26,098 nucleotides of DNA, from contig LSSL01004492.1 of assembly GCA_001953115.1 (NCBI GenBank), positions 1-26,098 of the forward strand, read 5' to 3'. Positions 1 through 10,455 of this stretch are shown piece by piece. The position numbers and the translations under genes are program-made. The notes under the pieces were generated by a model. The model was not told the origin of the DNA. It did no database searches and worked only from the letters and a program-made list of their open reading frames with translations. Every line of letters starts with the position of its first letter. Positions within the stretch are counted from its first letter, which is position 1. Origin of the DNA: Smittium mucronatum (lineage: Eukaryota; Kickxellomycota; Harpellomycetes; Harpellales; Legeriomycetaceae).

Positions 1-1593
1 TTTTTTTTGGGCCAATAAAAATTATGGAATCTATTTATTAAAACTTTAAATCACAATAAATAGTATTGAATGTCTACTTTTCCTATTACTTTTATAGATA
101 ATGTAATCTGGCATCAAAAAGAATCAGCCATATAATCAAATTAAAAAAACCGTCAAATAAAAAGAGTTTTTATATTTTGTGTATAAATACGGAGTATTTA
201 AGAGGTTCTATTGGAAAAAAAAGAAAATTTGTGGATAACCGTATGTTTTATTGTATAGTTGCCTAATTTTGTGTAAAATTACGTATTTTTGTGTACAAAT
301 ACTTTTGAACTATATACATATATATATATTTCCTGATTTTTTTCCTTTAATGTAAAAATTCGGGCTTAAAAATAACTAATAAATTTATCTAAATATGGAA
401 ATAAATCAGGCATTTTTCAATAAAAGGTGAATATTAATTACTTTTTTTAAAAATATATTCTTAATTTAAAAATACGTAAATAATGAGAAGATTACTTCTT
501 TTCATAAAAAATTAGGGTATAAAATATAAATTTTGAATTTTTTAAAATAATTTAATAGTGCTTTTGTTGTCAAGAAAAACTTATTAAGATTTAAAAAACC
601 GACCACAAAAGATTTTATAATGGGTTTATTCTCTTTAAAAACTGATATCCTCTAACACGATGCAAAATACCTTCTTTTTATAAACTTTTTCTGACAACTC
701 TTCTACATTAAAAGTTCAATACTCTGTGTAACTTCAAAAACCCCAGTTCCTACTGCAGGCTAATATAATGATGCGTTATCTATTTAATTTCGATCTACTA
801 AACATTAAAGCCCTTTATTTTACTTAATTCTGCATCTTATCTTGCAATTTTTTCCGATTGATAACTATTCTGTCCAATGAACGTTGCAGTATGTAAATTA
901 TCTGAGCCTGCACATTAACTTTTAGCAGACTGAGTTTCTTCCAATAATAATTCAATATAATAATATAATAATAAGCTAATATGATAAATAAAACTAAAAT
1001 TAAGCACCCTCATTCTCAATTCTAAAACCCATTGGGAAAAATTCATTGAGCGTAGGTTGTTTATTTATTTTACGACACTTTCTATTTTTTTAAATTAAAG
1101 TATAAAAGTGGTATTTTCTGTTCTTTAAATAAAGCTTTGACCCATTTTTAAAGAATAGAAACGCAGAAAAGTTTAAATTATTTATCTTGATAAGATTTAT
1201 TCTATTTTATAAAATCATTTATTTTATACCGCTTTTATTTACCTAGAATAAAATATGCGCTTAATCTATAATAAAATAAAATTATAAATCATCTATAAGT
1301 GAAAAATTTCAAAATTTAAATTATTTAAGTGTCAATCAGCTCTATAAATAATATGAATAATTTGTATTATGTTTTTTGACATTGATCTAATATATTCATG
1401 CTTTCGAAAATTAAAAAATCAATAAAAAATGTAATGGTATTTAGTAAAAAGAAAAAAAAATATCAAGAAGCCAGAAATAAATCCAATTTTTTGTTTAATA
1501 AGGTGTTTTAAAAACTATTTATAACGATTAACCGGTTCTATGTTTAAATAAACCAAATTTAAGTTATGTATATAAGAAAATGAAAATAATAAA

Positions 1594-1624
<31 letters not shown>

Positions 1625-3340
1625 GTATTTATAAATTCTGTATTTTTTTAAAAAAAATAAGGAAAATATTAAAATAAATATCTAAAATCCTAGCTTCTAG
1701 CAATAAAAATAGTTTTTAATTTATTTAATGTTAATTTTAAAACTTTTATGATATGAGCTGGCATTAAATAGTTTTTACATCCTCAATAGAAATCAAAATT
1801 ATACCAAGAATATTATAAAATGCTATTAGTTGAAAAAAAAGGTTTTAATTATAAAATTTAATTATTTGTAATTTTAATAATCTAACCAACATATTTAAGA
1901 AATTTTGGTTAGAAAAAAACAAAAATATTAATTAAACACAGATAGACTAAAAAATACTATCACTTAGATATGTATAAATGATAATTCTGAAAATATGATT
2001 GCCCACCCAAAAATTTAGATTTAATTTTGATTTATATTAAGAACACAAAAACAATTATATTTTTATTACAGTGAAATGGTACTTGTTATCGGTATAAGTT
2101 AAAATATACGTCAGTTTTATCGTATAATCTCATTTTAAGTTATTTATTTTTTATGATAAGTTTAGAAATAAATATTCATGATATTTTTTTACGAAAGATT
2201 TATATCGATATATTTTTTGGTTCAAAAAACAAATAGATTTGGCAGTTTAATAATGAGTTTGTAAGCTAAAAAAAGAAAAAAAATGGAATACATTTTAGCA
2301 CCCTTAATTTTTTTTTTTAATATTCTAATTTCTAAAATACACAAATATATCATTAGTTGGGAAAAACTCAGCATAAAAAAGTTCTTTGAATAAATCAAAA
2401 ATTCTATTTTCATTGATCGTAAAAATGGAAGTTGTATTTGTGAGATTGAAGTAAAATTTCGATGATTATGGTTAGATAATAAATTCGTTTCTTTTAATTG
2501 TAGATTCGTTTCTTTTTTTTTTGTTTTAGTAAAGGCACAGTATAAGAATCACAAAGCTAAAGACTACAATCTTGGGGGACAAAAGTTTATGATAGGATTT
2601 TTTATTTCCTCAAATTGATATACTTGAAATTAAAGACACTATTTGGAAACTTTATTATAAAATATCAATTAATAATTTTAAATTGGTATTATTAGAAAAA
2701 GAAAATATTAAGTGTTAGTCAATAAAGCCTTATTCTTATCTCATTTTTTGTAAAAAGTGTAGATAAATAATCTTAAAACAAAAATAAGGTGGTTCTGAAT
2801 ATTTTAGCGGTTACGAATGGAGAAAAAATCCTTAAAAATATCTTGATAGTCTCATTTAAAATAAAATAAAATTGAATATTACTTTGAAAATAGTATTTAA
2901 ATGCTGAAATTTATTTCAAGATTTATTTTTTGAAATTCCGTTGAGAAAAATTCTTTTTTTTTACGCAACCTCGCTGGGAAAATTTAATTTTTTTGGTATT
3001 AAACCAGATTAATGATTTAAGAAGCTTAAATCACCCAATGCACATGAAAAGTGTGTTAAAGATATTAGTTCGCAAATATGATTCCAAATTTATAAGTATT
3101 CGCAGTTGGGTCACTGAGAGAAGATTTGATTTTCACTAAGATCCATCTCTGTACTTTTTTCACAATCTCAAGCCAGATTTCCACTTTGATGTTAGTTTTG
3201 AAAGGTAACAGAAATAATAAAATTCAATATCTAAAAAAAAAAATGATTTCAAGATTCGAATATTGATCTTTGAAATTTTTAGTGCTGTTTTTTGTAGTTC
3301 TTATCTATGGAATGCTAGATAGTTATCTATTTGCAATAGC
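1..3340. other. AT-rich intergenic region without supportable genes
   Basis: No reading frame here has both an ATG and convincing protein character. The longest ATG-started frame, 2222-2413 on the minus strand, is 63 codons of Lys/Ile/Leu/Phe and is expected by chance at this composition. The stretch holds many A/T homopolymers, a five-copy hexanucleotide microsatellite (1595-1624), an AAT/ATA-rich patch near 944-974 and a TA-rich patch near 312-330. Bases 640-1040 are slightly richer in G and C. On the minus strand they contain short stop-free pieces that could be an old gene or transposon remnant, but I recognise no family. Confidence 0.6.
1595..1624. repeat. (GTGTAT)5 microsatellite
   Basis: Five perfect tandem copies of the hexamer GTGTAT, followed by a partial copy. 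It is a purine/pyrimidine-alternating tract in otherwise A/T-homopolymer-rich DNA. There is no sign of a telomeric function, because it is internal and short and no TTAGGG-type array is present in the window. Confidence 0.95.
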
Positions 3341-3344
3341 ATAT

Positions 3345-4290
3345 CTATATTTTAGGTTTAAGGGCAGCTTTTTTTTTTGAAGAGTGAATCTGAATTTTTT
3401 TATTAGAGTGAGATAGTTCAGACTCTTCTCCCTGGAAAAGTATTTTGTGGGTAATCGACACTTTCTCGTGTTCAAAAACCATTCTTCTGCTCTTCAGTAC
3501 AAAATTTCATTTGGTTCAGTATTTCATTCTCGATTTTTTTACCATGTTGCCATTTTTGAAGTTGACTTTGCCTTTTTTTTCTTTTCACAGGGAAATGAAA
3601 TCTCAGAAAAAATTTTCAAGAAATTTTGCTCCAGCTTCTGATATGTTATCTGACATAATAATTTTGAAATATGTTTTTATTCTTTTTTCTTGATTGGCAC
3701 TATGTTCTTTGAGTCCCTGTTAACTCTTTGACAAGGGAAAAGGATATAGAAATTTTATAAAAAAAGTGAAATGCGAAAACAATCTTTACTGTTTTTTAAA
3801 TGGTATTTTTCTGTTAAACTCTTCAAGATTATGGCAATAATAACTCAAGCCAAGTATACAATAACAGGCTCTCCTTAATATAGGTCGGAATATGAGTCAA
3901 TAAATAATTTGGGATAATAATAGCTAATTGGCCACTAAAATATCTGTTTTCGATGGTGATTGGATAATTATTAACGGATCAGTTCTACTTTTAAATTTGG
4001 GCTTTGAAGTAGATAATATACCAAGTTTTCGGTTTTGGCAACATATAATTATAAGTTTATTTCGCTAAAAAGTGATTTTGTGTTATCAAAATATAATTGG
4101 GTACAGTCTGATATAAAAAGTTTATTAGCGAATGGATTATGAGATCAATCGCTGAAATCGGAGTCTTATCAGGCCTATATGTTTGATTTTTTTTTTTTAC
4201 TAAAACTTTAATGTAGTTTATATCACGCCATATGGTAAACACCATCCTCAGCCAGGTCTTGTTAATATTATGCTTTGACCTTAGCTTCAT
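3345..4290 (-). other. Possible decayed coding region, family unknown
   Basis: This stretch is less AT-rich than its left flank and contains several minus-strand fragments that read like protein but are broken by stops. One frame begins at an ATG at 3656 (first residues MSDNISEAG). It is interrupted by four stops, then stays open over about 54 codons before a TAG at 3345-3347, including the residues MVFEHEKVSITHK from 3482. A second ATG frame, 4057-4290, is 77 codons. Its KTW and later RPDKTPISAIDLI segments faintly suggest a Myb/SANT-like repeat if a frameshift is allowed. I could not join these pieces with convincing GT-AG introns. A relic gene, a poorly spliced real gene and chance are all possible. 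Confidence 0.2.
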
Positions 4291-4463
4291 TGCTGGATTT
4301 ATTTAAAATTATCGCCCAGTGAACTCTCGTTTTCTTTCAAGACTTAAATCATCGTCCGATTGTCTTTTCTACTTGCTGGTATTCATTTAAGAATCTGATT
4401 ATAGTATTTACGAATGATCCAGCACAGAAAAAAATATCGTACGGGCATAAAATCGGATCAATA

Positions 4464-7400
4464 ATGATTAGGAAACATATTTTATTTTCCAAAAACACCA
4501 CACACAACTTTAGTCTACATTTACCAGATACTCCAATTTCCTCGAAAGAAAGTAAAAATATTGTGAAGGTTCAAAGAGATTCAATTATTCAGTCTAACTA
4601 TAAACTAAATTCAAAATTTCACTGTATCTTATCGATTCCAAGAAGTATAAAATATGCAAATTTTTATCCCAAAACTAGTGTAAATTTTATTTTTACTAAT
4701 CGTCTTCGAAACTGTCGACTTCAAACCAATAACTTTGCAAAAAAATTACGCAATTATAGCAAAATACCCAATTCTGTTGATGATATAACCATCACCGATT
4801 CCATCAATACCAAATTCTCTAATAATAATCAAATTCCTGACTTCAAATTAGTTTGTGATGAAAATTCATTAGAAATCTTCTGGAATTTACTTAGTGAAGG
4901 CTCGTTTTTTTTAAAGGATGTTGAAATTTTCGACCTCAATTACTGCATTATACTAGTTCAGCTGATTAAAAAGCATGGTTTTAAAAAAAAATGGGCTGAA
5001 ATCACCGAAATACTTTTAAAATATGTCATAAAAATTTCTGGTATGGATCGATACAAAAAAACTGAATTCGAGGAGTTACAAAATGATTTTATACTCAAAG
5101 TTCTAGAAATTTACTCCAGAAATGGCGATGGATCTAGAGCCCAATTTGCATTCGAACAGTTTAAAATTATAAAAAGTAGAAGTAATCACTACTACGAGAT
5201 CGGGGCAAGCTATTTAATATCGGCATATGCAAATTCCGGTAAAATGGACAAAGCGGAATCCATCCTGGATCAATTCTCCGATTTTGATCCAAGAAATTTT
5301 GCCTATTGTAGATTTTGCCTCTTAAAAGAATATTCTAGAAAAAGGATTGAGGACAAATCCTACATCCATTTAAAAAAGTTAGTTGAAATCTACTATCTGA
5401 CTCTGAGTAAATTAGGTATGAGAACCATTTTAGGTCTCAAAAACCCCTCACATCCATTTTTATCGAAAAAGCCAAAGCCGCTGCAATACTTGGCTCATTT
5501 AGTTCTGATTTCTTACAACATTTTCATAAATCTCTTATCTAAAGACCCTACCAAAAAAAATGGTCAGATTCATAGAGTATTCAAGGATCTTGTTTCGTTG
5601 CCTGGCATAGAGCCCGATATCTATACATTTAATACCCTAATAAACTCTTGTTTGCTTAGAAATGATAAGTTCCAAGCTAATGTTTGGATGGAGAAGATGA
5701 AGAAATACAAAATTGAGCCAGACGTTGTTACTACTACTTCGTGGATAGTTTTTTTTGTTAAATCTGGGAAATGGAATGAGGTTTCCAATATGCTACAAAC
5801 CATGAAGGAACTAAATATAAAACCAAATTCAGTAACTGAGCTTAGTCTTATGGTTGGAGAGTCTCGGAGAAATAATACGGAGGCAATCCGAATTAAATTT
5901 TGGAATATCATCTCTACTCACCAATCAAAAATCCCATCTACAGGTCTCATTGACTTGCCTATTGAAATAATATCATTCATTCTGAAACAATCCTCAAAAG
6001 ACCCATCATCGTGGGTGGAAGAGATCTTATATATACTAAACTTCATTAAAAGCTCAAACTTAAAATCAAATCTTTCGATAGAGGAGCTAATTTTTCGTAT
6101 GCCCGGAATTTCTGAAGTCTTGAAATTTAGAAATTATATCTCCGAATTGGCTAATGGTCTTAATATGACAATATTTTATAATATATTCCAACCCGAAAAT
6201 CAGTATCAAAAAGAATCTCTTAGAAAATCACTTCATTCAAATTTAGAGAATGTAAATTACAAACAAGTGCCACAGAACATCAAGAACCAAATATATACTC
6301 AATTTAAAGTTGAATATCTTGAAAAAACATCGAAGGAGATTCTAACAAGCCTTGAGTCCATTTTTGTATCTCTTTTCATACACATGGTAAAATCTAAAGA
6401 TATTAACAAAGCATTATTTCTGTATGATATGTATATGAAGGACGATTCATCTCCTAAGACATTTGATCCAATATTTTTCTATACTCTACATAAAGCTCAG
6501 CTATTCGTAAAAGATAATGAAAGCTCTCTCAAAACTTTGAAACACATATGTAAAAATTCTCTATTCAAGTATGGTTATCCCATATCCGATTTAATCAATT
6601 ATTATTTAGAAGATTCCAGTGAATCAAACCTTAATCTACCATTTTTAGGGATTGACCCTTTAACTTACATAAATCAATCTCCAAACTTATTTGGTTATAC
6701 CTCATTGTTACAATATACTTCAGAGCTACAGGCCCTTGGGAATTTGGAGTACATATGGACTTGCATGCTTGATTCAGGTATTAAGCCTGATTCATTAGCT
6801 TATCTAAAAAGAATTAAGGCTCATTGTTTGGCAGGAGACGAAAAGAAAGTTAAAGAAATGTATTGGGAAATGATAGATTCAAACATAAAACCCAGCTCTC
6901 ACACCATTGACTTTGTATTTAGATCCATGTTTTACGATTTCGATTTCCCTGCATTAGTATCGGTAGCGTACAACTCTATTGTTGAATTGGGCGTTAGCCC
7001 AAACACTTTGGGTATGAATTACTTAATTATGGCAATGTTTAAAAATGAACACACTGTCCAAACTCTAACACTGTCGACCCAGTTATTTATATTGATGATG
7101 AATAGAGAGTCTGGTTTAGATTATAAAAAATATTACAGAGATATTTCTCTTATAAATATTAGACACAGGTTGGAAGATAATATACAAGATTATAAGACGT
7201 TCGCCCCTCAAAAACCTTCCATCACAAATACCATGGATAATGTTGAATCGATGGTTGACTGGCTCTCTAGTAATGATTCTGGATCACTAAATTTAAAAAA
7301 CTCTACCGAGATTTTATATGAAACAGCAGAAGTTGATAAGTTTGTAATAACAGATTCCAGAAGGAACCATTATTTGGACCCTTCAATTCAAATTTCTAAT

Positions 7401-7865
7401 CCATCGAAAGAATATGGCGCAGTAAATCATTTGCTTAAAAAAATTTCTGGGATCATAGCACACTTTGAACAAAATACAATCAATTTTAATAATTATTGTA
7501 ACGGAGAAGGGACAGAAATTGATTTAAAAAAAATTACCAACAAAGGTATCAATATAGCTCCACCACCAAATCTGCTTACGTTTACTAACATTTCACGATA
7601 TGCGTTAAAGCTAAAAGAATATGGAATGGTTATCGAAATATATGAAGAATTTTTAAAGTACAAACCTTTCCACAAATGGAGCCGCACTGAAAATCCGAGG
7701 TTTTACGGATTCGTTCTATTATCCTATGTTGCTACAAACGATATTAATGGAGCTAAAAATATTTGGGATAAAATGTGTAGTTCCGGGTATATTTTGGAAG
7801 AGCATAAGCATAATTTCGATAAGTATTGTTCCTATTATCTAGATAAGTCTATTAAAAACTTGTAA
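4464..7865 (+). CDS. Large pentatricopeptide repeat (PPR) protein, probably mitochondrial
   Basis: This is an intact frame of 1133 codons ending in TAA. PPR proteins are helical-repeat RNA binders that act mainly in organelles in RNA maturation, stability or translation. Two adjacent 35-residue motifs are textbook: 385-419, starting DIYTFNTLINS, and 420-454, starting DVVTTTSWIVF and ending NIKP. A second cluster lies at about 743-846 and includes 776-810, starting DSLAYLKR and ending SNIKP. Degenerate repeats are likely near 215-290 and 1080-1112. The first 100 residues are poor in acidic residues and rich in Lys, Arg, Ser and Asn, as in a mitochondrial presequence. ATG 4464 is the first in-frame ATG after the TGA at 4320-4322. 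GC is higher than in the flanks (19 of 60 bases in 5701-5760). Known fungal translation activators such as Pet309/Cya5 share this architecture, but I cannot assign an orthologue. Confidence 0.9.
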   Translation: MIRKHILFSKNTTHNFSLHLPDTPISSKESKNIVKVQRDSIIQSNYKLNSKFHCILSIPRSIKYANFYPKTSVNFIFTNRLRNCRLQTNNFAKKLRNYSKIPNSVDDITITDSINTKFSNNNQIPDFKLVCDENSLEIFWNLLSEGSFFLKDVEIFDLNYCIILVQLIKKHGFKKKWAEITEILLKYVIKISGMDRYKKTEFEELQNDFILKVLEIYSRNGDGSRAQFAFEQFKIIKSRSNHYYEIGASYLISAYANSGKMDKAESILDQFSDFDPRNFAYCRFCLLKEYSRKRIEDKSYIHLKKLVEIYYLTLSKLGMRTILGLKNPSHPFLSKKPKPLQYLAHLVLISYNIFINLLSKDPTKKNGQIHRVFKDLVSLPGIEPDIYTFNTLINSCLLRNDKFQANVWMEKMKKYKIEPDVVTTTSWIVFFVKSGKWNEVSNMLQTMKELNIKPNSVTELSLMVGESRRNNTEAIRIKFWNIISTHQSKIPSTGLIDLPIEIISFILKQSSKDPSSWVEEILYILNFIKSSNLKSNLSIEELIFRMPGISEVLKFRNYISELANGLNMTIFYNIFQPENQYQKESLRKSLHSNLENVNYKQVPQNIKNQIYTQFKVEYLEKTSKEILTSLESIFVSLFIHMVKSKDINKALFLYDMYMKDDSSPKTFDPIFFYTLHKAQLFVKDNESSLKTLKHICKNSLFKYGYPISDLINYYLEDSSESNLNLPFLGIDPLTYINQSPNLFGYTSLLQYTSELQALGNLEYIWTCMLDSGIKPDSLAYLKRIKAHCLAGDEKKVKEMYWEMIDSNIKPSSHTIDFVFRSMFYDFDFPALVSVAYNSIVELGVSPNTLGMNYLIMAMFKNEHTVQTLTLSTQLFILMMNRESGLDYKKYYRDISLINIRHRLEDNIQDYKTFAPQKPSITNTMDNVESMVDWLSSNDSGSLNLKNSTEILYETAEVDKFVITDSRRNHYLDPSIQISNPSKEYGAVNHLLKKISGIIAHFEQNTINFNNYCNGEGTEIDLKKITNKGINIAPPPNLLTFTNISRYALKLKEYGMVIEIYEEFLKYKPFHKWSRTENPRFYGFVLLSYVATNDINGAKNIWDKMCSSGYILEEHKHNFDKYCSYYLDKSIKNL

Positions 7866-7870
7866 ATAAA
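7865..7870 (+). terminator. AATAAA motif at the stop of the PPR gene
   Basis: AATAAA overlaps the last base of the stop codon. It may contribute to 3' end formation. In DNA this AT-rich the hexamer is common, so position is the only support. Confidence 0.3.
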
Positions 7871-8650
7871 TTAGAATTTCTATTTTTTCCCATAATAATA
7901 CTTAAAAAAAAATTTAAGCATCACCAAATTTATAAAAAGTTATTTAATTACTAGTTAAAGGATTTGAAGCGAATAAGATAGGTGGAATGTAAACTGTATT
8001 TATTATTTTTAACCAAATCAAAAAGGCGGTTGCGGAAAAGCGGGGAAGAATTTTATTGCATTAAATTATTTATTGAACATGAACAATGAAGTATACACTG
8101 TTGAAGATCAAATTTCTTATAAAATCTAATACATTTCACCTTCCATTGATTTTTATTTAATCTTCACCCATATCAAAGCTTGGTGATGTGGGGATACTGA
8201 TTATTTAGTCATTGGAAGATTTGGAAAAAGGAATACATTTTTTTATATTATATTTAGGCTATTATTTGAATGTATCCTACTAAGCATTGTATTAGATTCT
8301 AAGTCCGATTTGTAAACAATCAAAGCTCAATTATAATCTATAATTTATAATTTCCCTTTTTTTTATCAAAAGAATTAAATAGCGCGGTCTAAATTTTAAG
8401 ACATTGTTTCGGATTTTTCTATGCACACATGCAGAAATTTTTAACTCCCAAACCATATTCTTAACTTTTACAAAATGTTAAGGGGGGATTTAATTGTTTA
8501 CAGGTGCTAAAAATAAAAATTATTACTTTGCATTACCACTACTATGAAATATCAATCTAATATCGGAGTTACTGATAGATATGTTTTCATAGTAAATATA
8601 GAGTTAGTTTTTGAAGAGTGGGGATCAAATTTTGATCTGTAGACCTCAAA
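7871..8650. other. Intergenic region between the PPR and CAP genes
   Basis: No frame with gene character was found. It contains ordinary AT-rich sequence with a less AT-rich patch near 8020-8060. A 16-codon ATG frame near 8089-8139 is too short to support. The right part is presumably the upstream control region of the CAP-domain gene, but no specific operator can be named. Confidence 0.5.
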
Positions 8651-8651
8651 G

Positions 8652-8664
8652 ATATATATAAAAA
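8652..8664 (+). promoter_or_regulatory. TATA-like box for the CAP gene
   Basis: An alternating TA tract followed by an A run (TATATATAAAAA) lies about 85 bases before the ATG at 8749, a sensible distance for a fungal TATA element. A second TATAAAAG at about 8733-8740 is too close to the ATG to be the main box. TATA-like strings are frequent here, so this is a positional call. Confidence 0.45.
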
Positions 8665-8748
8665 GAGAGCATTTCACCACATAATTTTTAAAAATAGAGC
8701 AAAAAATCAAAAGGATATCGAATACTTTTCTTTATAAAAGATAAAAAA

Positions 8749-9573
8749 ATGAAGTTGAATTATTTTGCATTAAGTTATTCTTTTTTGGTTGGGGTTGTTT
8801 TAGGGTTTCCATTGGCATATAATAATAGTAGTACAAACACCCAGGAAAACGAGGGTCCTGAGAACGATCAGCTTAGTACGATTAGCGATGTTACAGAAAA
8901 TTATGTTTCAACCCAATCCAGTGCACTTGAGCCTACAAAAACATACTTTCTCAGTACGACTCCTTATTTGGTGCCTACTGTATCTGATGCTTCAGATAAT
9001 TATTCCAAATATACGCGTAAAAATTCCGTGATTACATCAACGGCCACATTTGTTCTTACTATCACACTATCAAAATCATCTGAAGGTCTTCCGATTGAGT
9101 CTGTCACTACACAAACAACCACCAGCGATGATAGCACACCATCAAGTGATTTAAACCCTCCAGGTAGTGATTTGGGTGAAGATTTTTCGCAATTGTCTAA
9201 CCTCAGCAGTCAGGATTTGGCAAAAATGCTGTCTTTGATGAACCAACTGAGATCAGAAAATAATAAAAGCCCTCTAGTTTACAACATAGATAGTATTAGA
9301 GCTTCTAGAGTACAGTCCGATTACCAGTACCAAATCGGAAAAATGACACATGACAATTCAAACTTTTCCAATAGCTTAAGATTAAGAGTCACCTCATCTG
9401 GAGCAACATGTAATGGATGTGCTGAGAATGTTGCATTTGGTCAAACATCAGTAGAAAGCGTTTTCAATGCTTGGAAAAATTCCAATGGGCATTTCTTGAA
9501 CATGATAGGTGACTATAAATACTTTGGGTTTTCTAAGACAGGATCATACTGGACTCAAATATTTAACTCATAA
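8749..9573 (+). CDS. Secreted CAP-domain (SCP/PR-1, PRY1-like) protein
   Basis: 274 codons. Residues 1-20 are a hydrophobic signal peptide, so the protein should enter the secretory pathway. Residues 25-155 are a Ser/Thr/Asn-rich, low-complexity linker, probably O-glycosylated. Residues about 155-274 form a short CAP domain. It opens with MLSLMNQLRSENNKSPL, keeps the CAP1-type GH-x3-NM signature (GHFLNM, 247-252), and ends YWTQIF. H201, E226 and H248 match the conserved His/Glu/His cavity residues. The only cysteines are C221 and C224, as CNGC just before the conserved AEN. CAP proteins bind sterols or lipids or act in defence and host interaction, and yeast Pry1 exports sterols; which applies here is unknown. 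The domain is compact, like the bacterial YkwD-type CAP fold. The ATG is the first after the TATA-like box and directly precedes the signal peptide. Confidence 0.9.
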   Translation: MKLNYFALSYSFLVGVVLGFPLAYNNSSTNTQENEGPENDQLSTISDVTENYVSTQSSALEPTKTYFLSTTPYLVPTVSDASDNYSKYTRKNSVITSTATFVLTITLSKSSEGLPIESVTTQTTTSDDSTPSSDLNPPGSDLGEDFSQLSNLSSQDLAKMLSLMNQLRSENNKSPLVYNIDSIRASRVQSDYQYQIGKMTHDNSNFSNSLRLRVTSSGATCNGCAENVAFGQTSVESVFNAWKNSNGHFLNMIGDYKYFGFSKTGSYWTQIFNS

Positions 9574-9630
9574 CTTAACAACCAGATATTTTTTATATTA
9601 CATAATCTATCAAATTTTCCGTGACTCTAA

Positions 9631-9636
9631 AATAAA
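9631..9636 (+). terminator. AATAAA polyadenylation-type signal after the CAP gene
   Basis: AATAAA lies about 57 bases after the stop, followed by a T8A9 tract at 9643-9659. The distance fits fungal 3' ends. The motif alone is weak evidence in AT-rich DNA. Confidence 0.45.
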
Positions 9637-9659
9637 ACAAGCTTTTTTTTAAAAAAAAA

Positions 9660-10176
9660 CCCAATTTTATCTTTGAAATTTACCACATTCTCCTTTTTTA
9701 TTGTTTTGAGTAAGCGGCTGTATCAAAAGTGTTTACAAGGAGCACGGTGAATTCATATATGTACACGTTCTTGCAAGAATAAATGGCTTTATGTAATTGA
9801 TAGTATACTATAGGCGTAACTGAAATGGCATATTATTGTCTTTTGTTAAAAAAAGATGAATGTAATCAGGAATATTTTGAAAAAGCGAATGTTGGATCTG
9901 ACACCTATTGTTGGAATTAATAGGCTACATGATATCTTAAAACGACTGATATTATTGTAAAACAAATAGATTTAAAAATCAAACGGGATATAATATTTAT
10001 TATTAAATCATGGCAGGCTTTAAGATATCTTAAACCAACCTTTATGAGTTATTGGGTCGATAAAACAACAAAGTAAATCTCTCATAAAAGGGCTCTCTTA
10101 ATGAATTGCATTTTATGTATAATATTATTAATTTTTTGAATAATAATTGCAAAAAATAAGTTTTACTCTTATCTAA
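9660..10176. other. Intergenic region, no supportable gene
   Basis: A little richer in G and C than the later desert, especially 9710-9780. The only ATG frame worth noting is a 31-codon plus-strand frame at 9825-9920 (starts MAYYCLLLKK), which matches nothing I know. It may belong to the same decayed element as the Gag-like stretch that follows. Confidence 0.45.
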
Positions 10177-10455
10177 AACAGTGAAGTTACTCTTGCAAAA
10201 TTTAAAGCTAATCAATTTAATGGGTACAAAACCCCCTCAGCCTTTCTGTCAATCTTATCCAGATTACTGGTGTTTTGTGACTTTTATAAATCAATTGATA
10301 CCTCCTTTTTTTTAGACCAGAAAAGTATATCTTATATGTTATATGAATATGGACGAGAAATATTTTTTTTATGCAATCGCATTCAGTCCGCTTCTCTAAA
10401 AAAAACCGTGTTTCGCGAGAAATTTTTTTCAGTTTTATTATATATTATTGAATAG
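10177..10455 (+). pseudogene. Possible remnant of a retrotransposon Gag-like protein
   Basis: This is a stop-to-stop open stretch of 92 codons with no ATG, bounded by TAA at 10174-10176 and TAG at 10453-10455. It opens with AKFKANQFNGYKTPSAFLS, which has the F-x-G-x4-P-x2-FL spacing seen at the start of many Ty3-type Gag domains, and ends with KKTVFREKFFSVL, like the F-x3-F helix of Gag. The middle is not conserved enough to identify. No zinc knuckle, protease, reverse transcriptase or LTR was found nearby, so at most this is an isolated fragment. The alternative is a chance open frame. Confidence 0.25.

Noticed and set aside
3445..3693. Plus-strand 82-codon frame rich in Phe and Leu
   Set aside because: It opens on TTG with no ATG at its start, and its Phe-rich content comes from T tracts.
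5621..7687. Minus-strand frames at 5621-5911 and 7493-7687
   Set aside because: They lie wholly inside the PPR gene and are antisense shadows of it.
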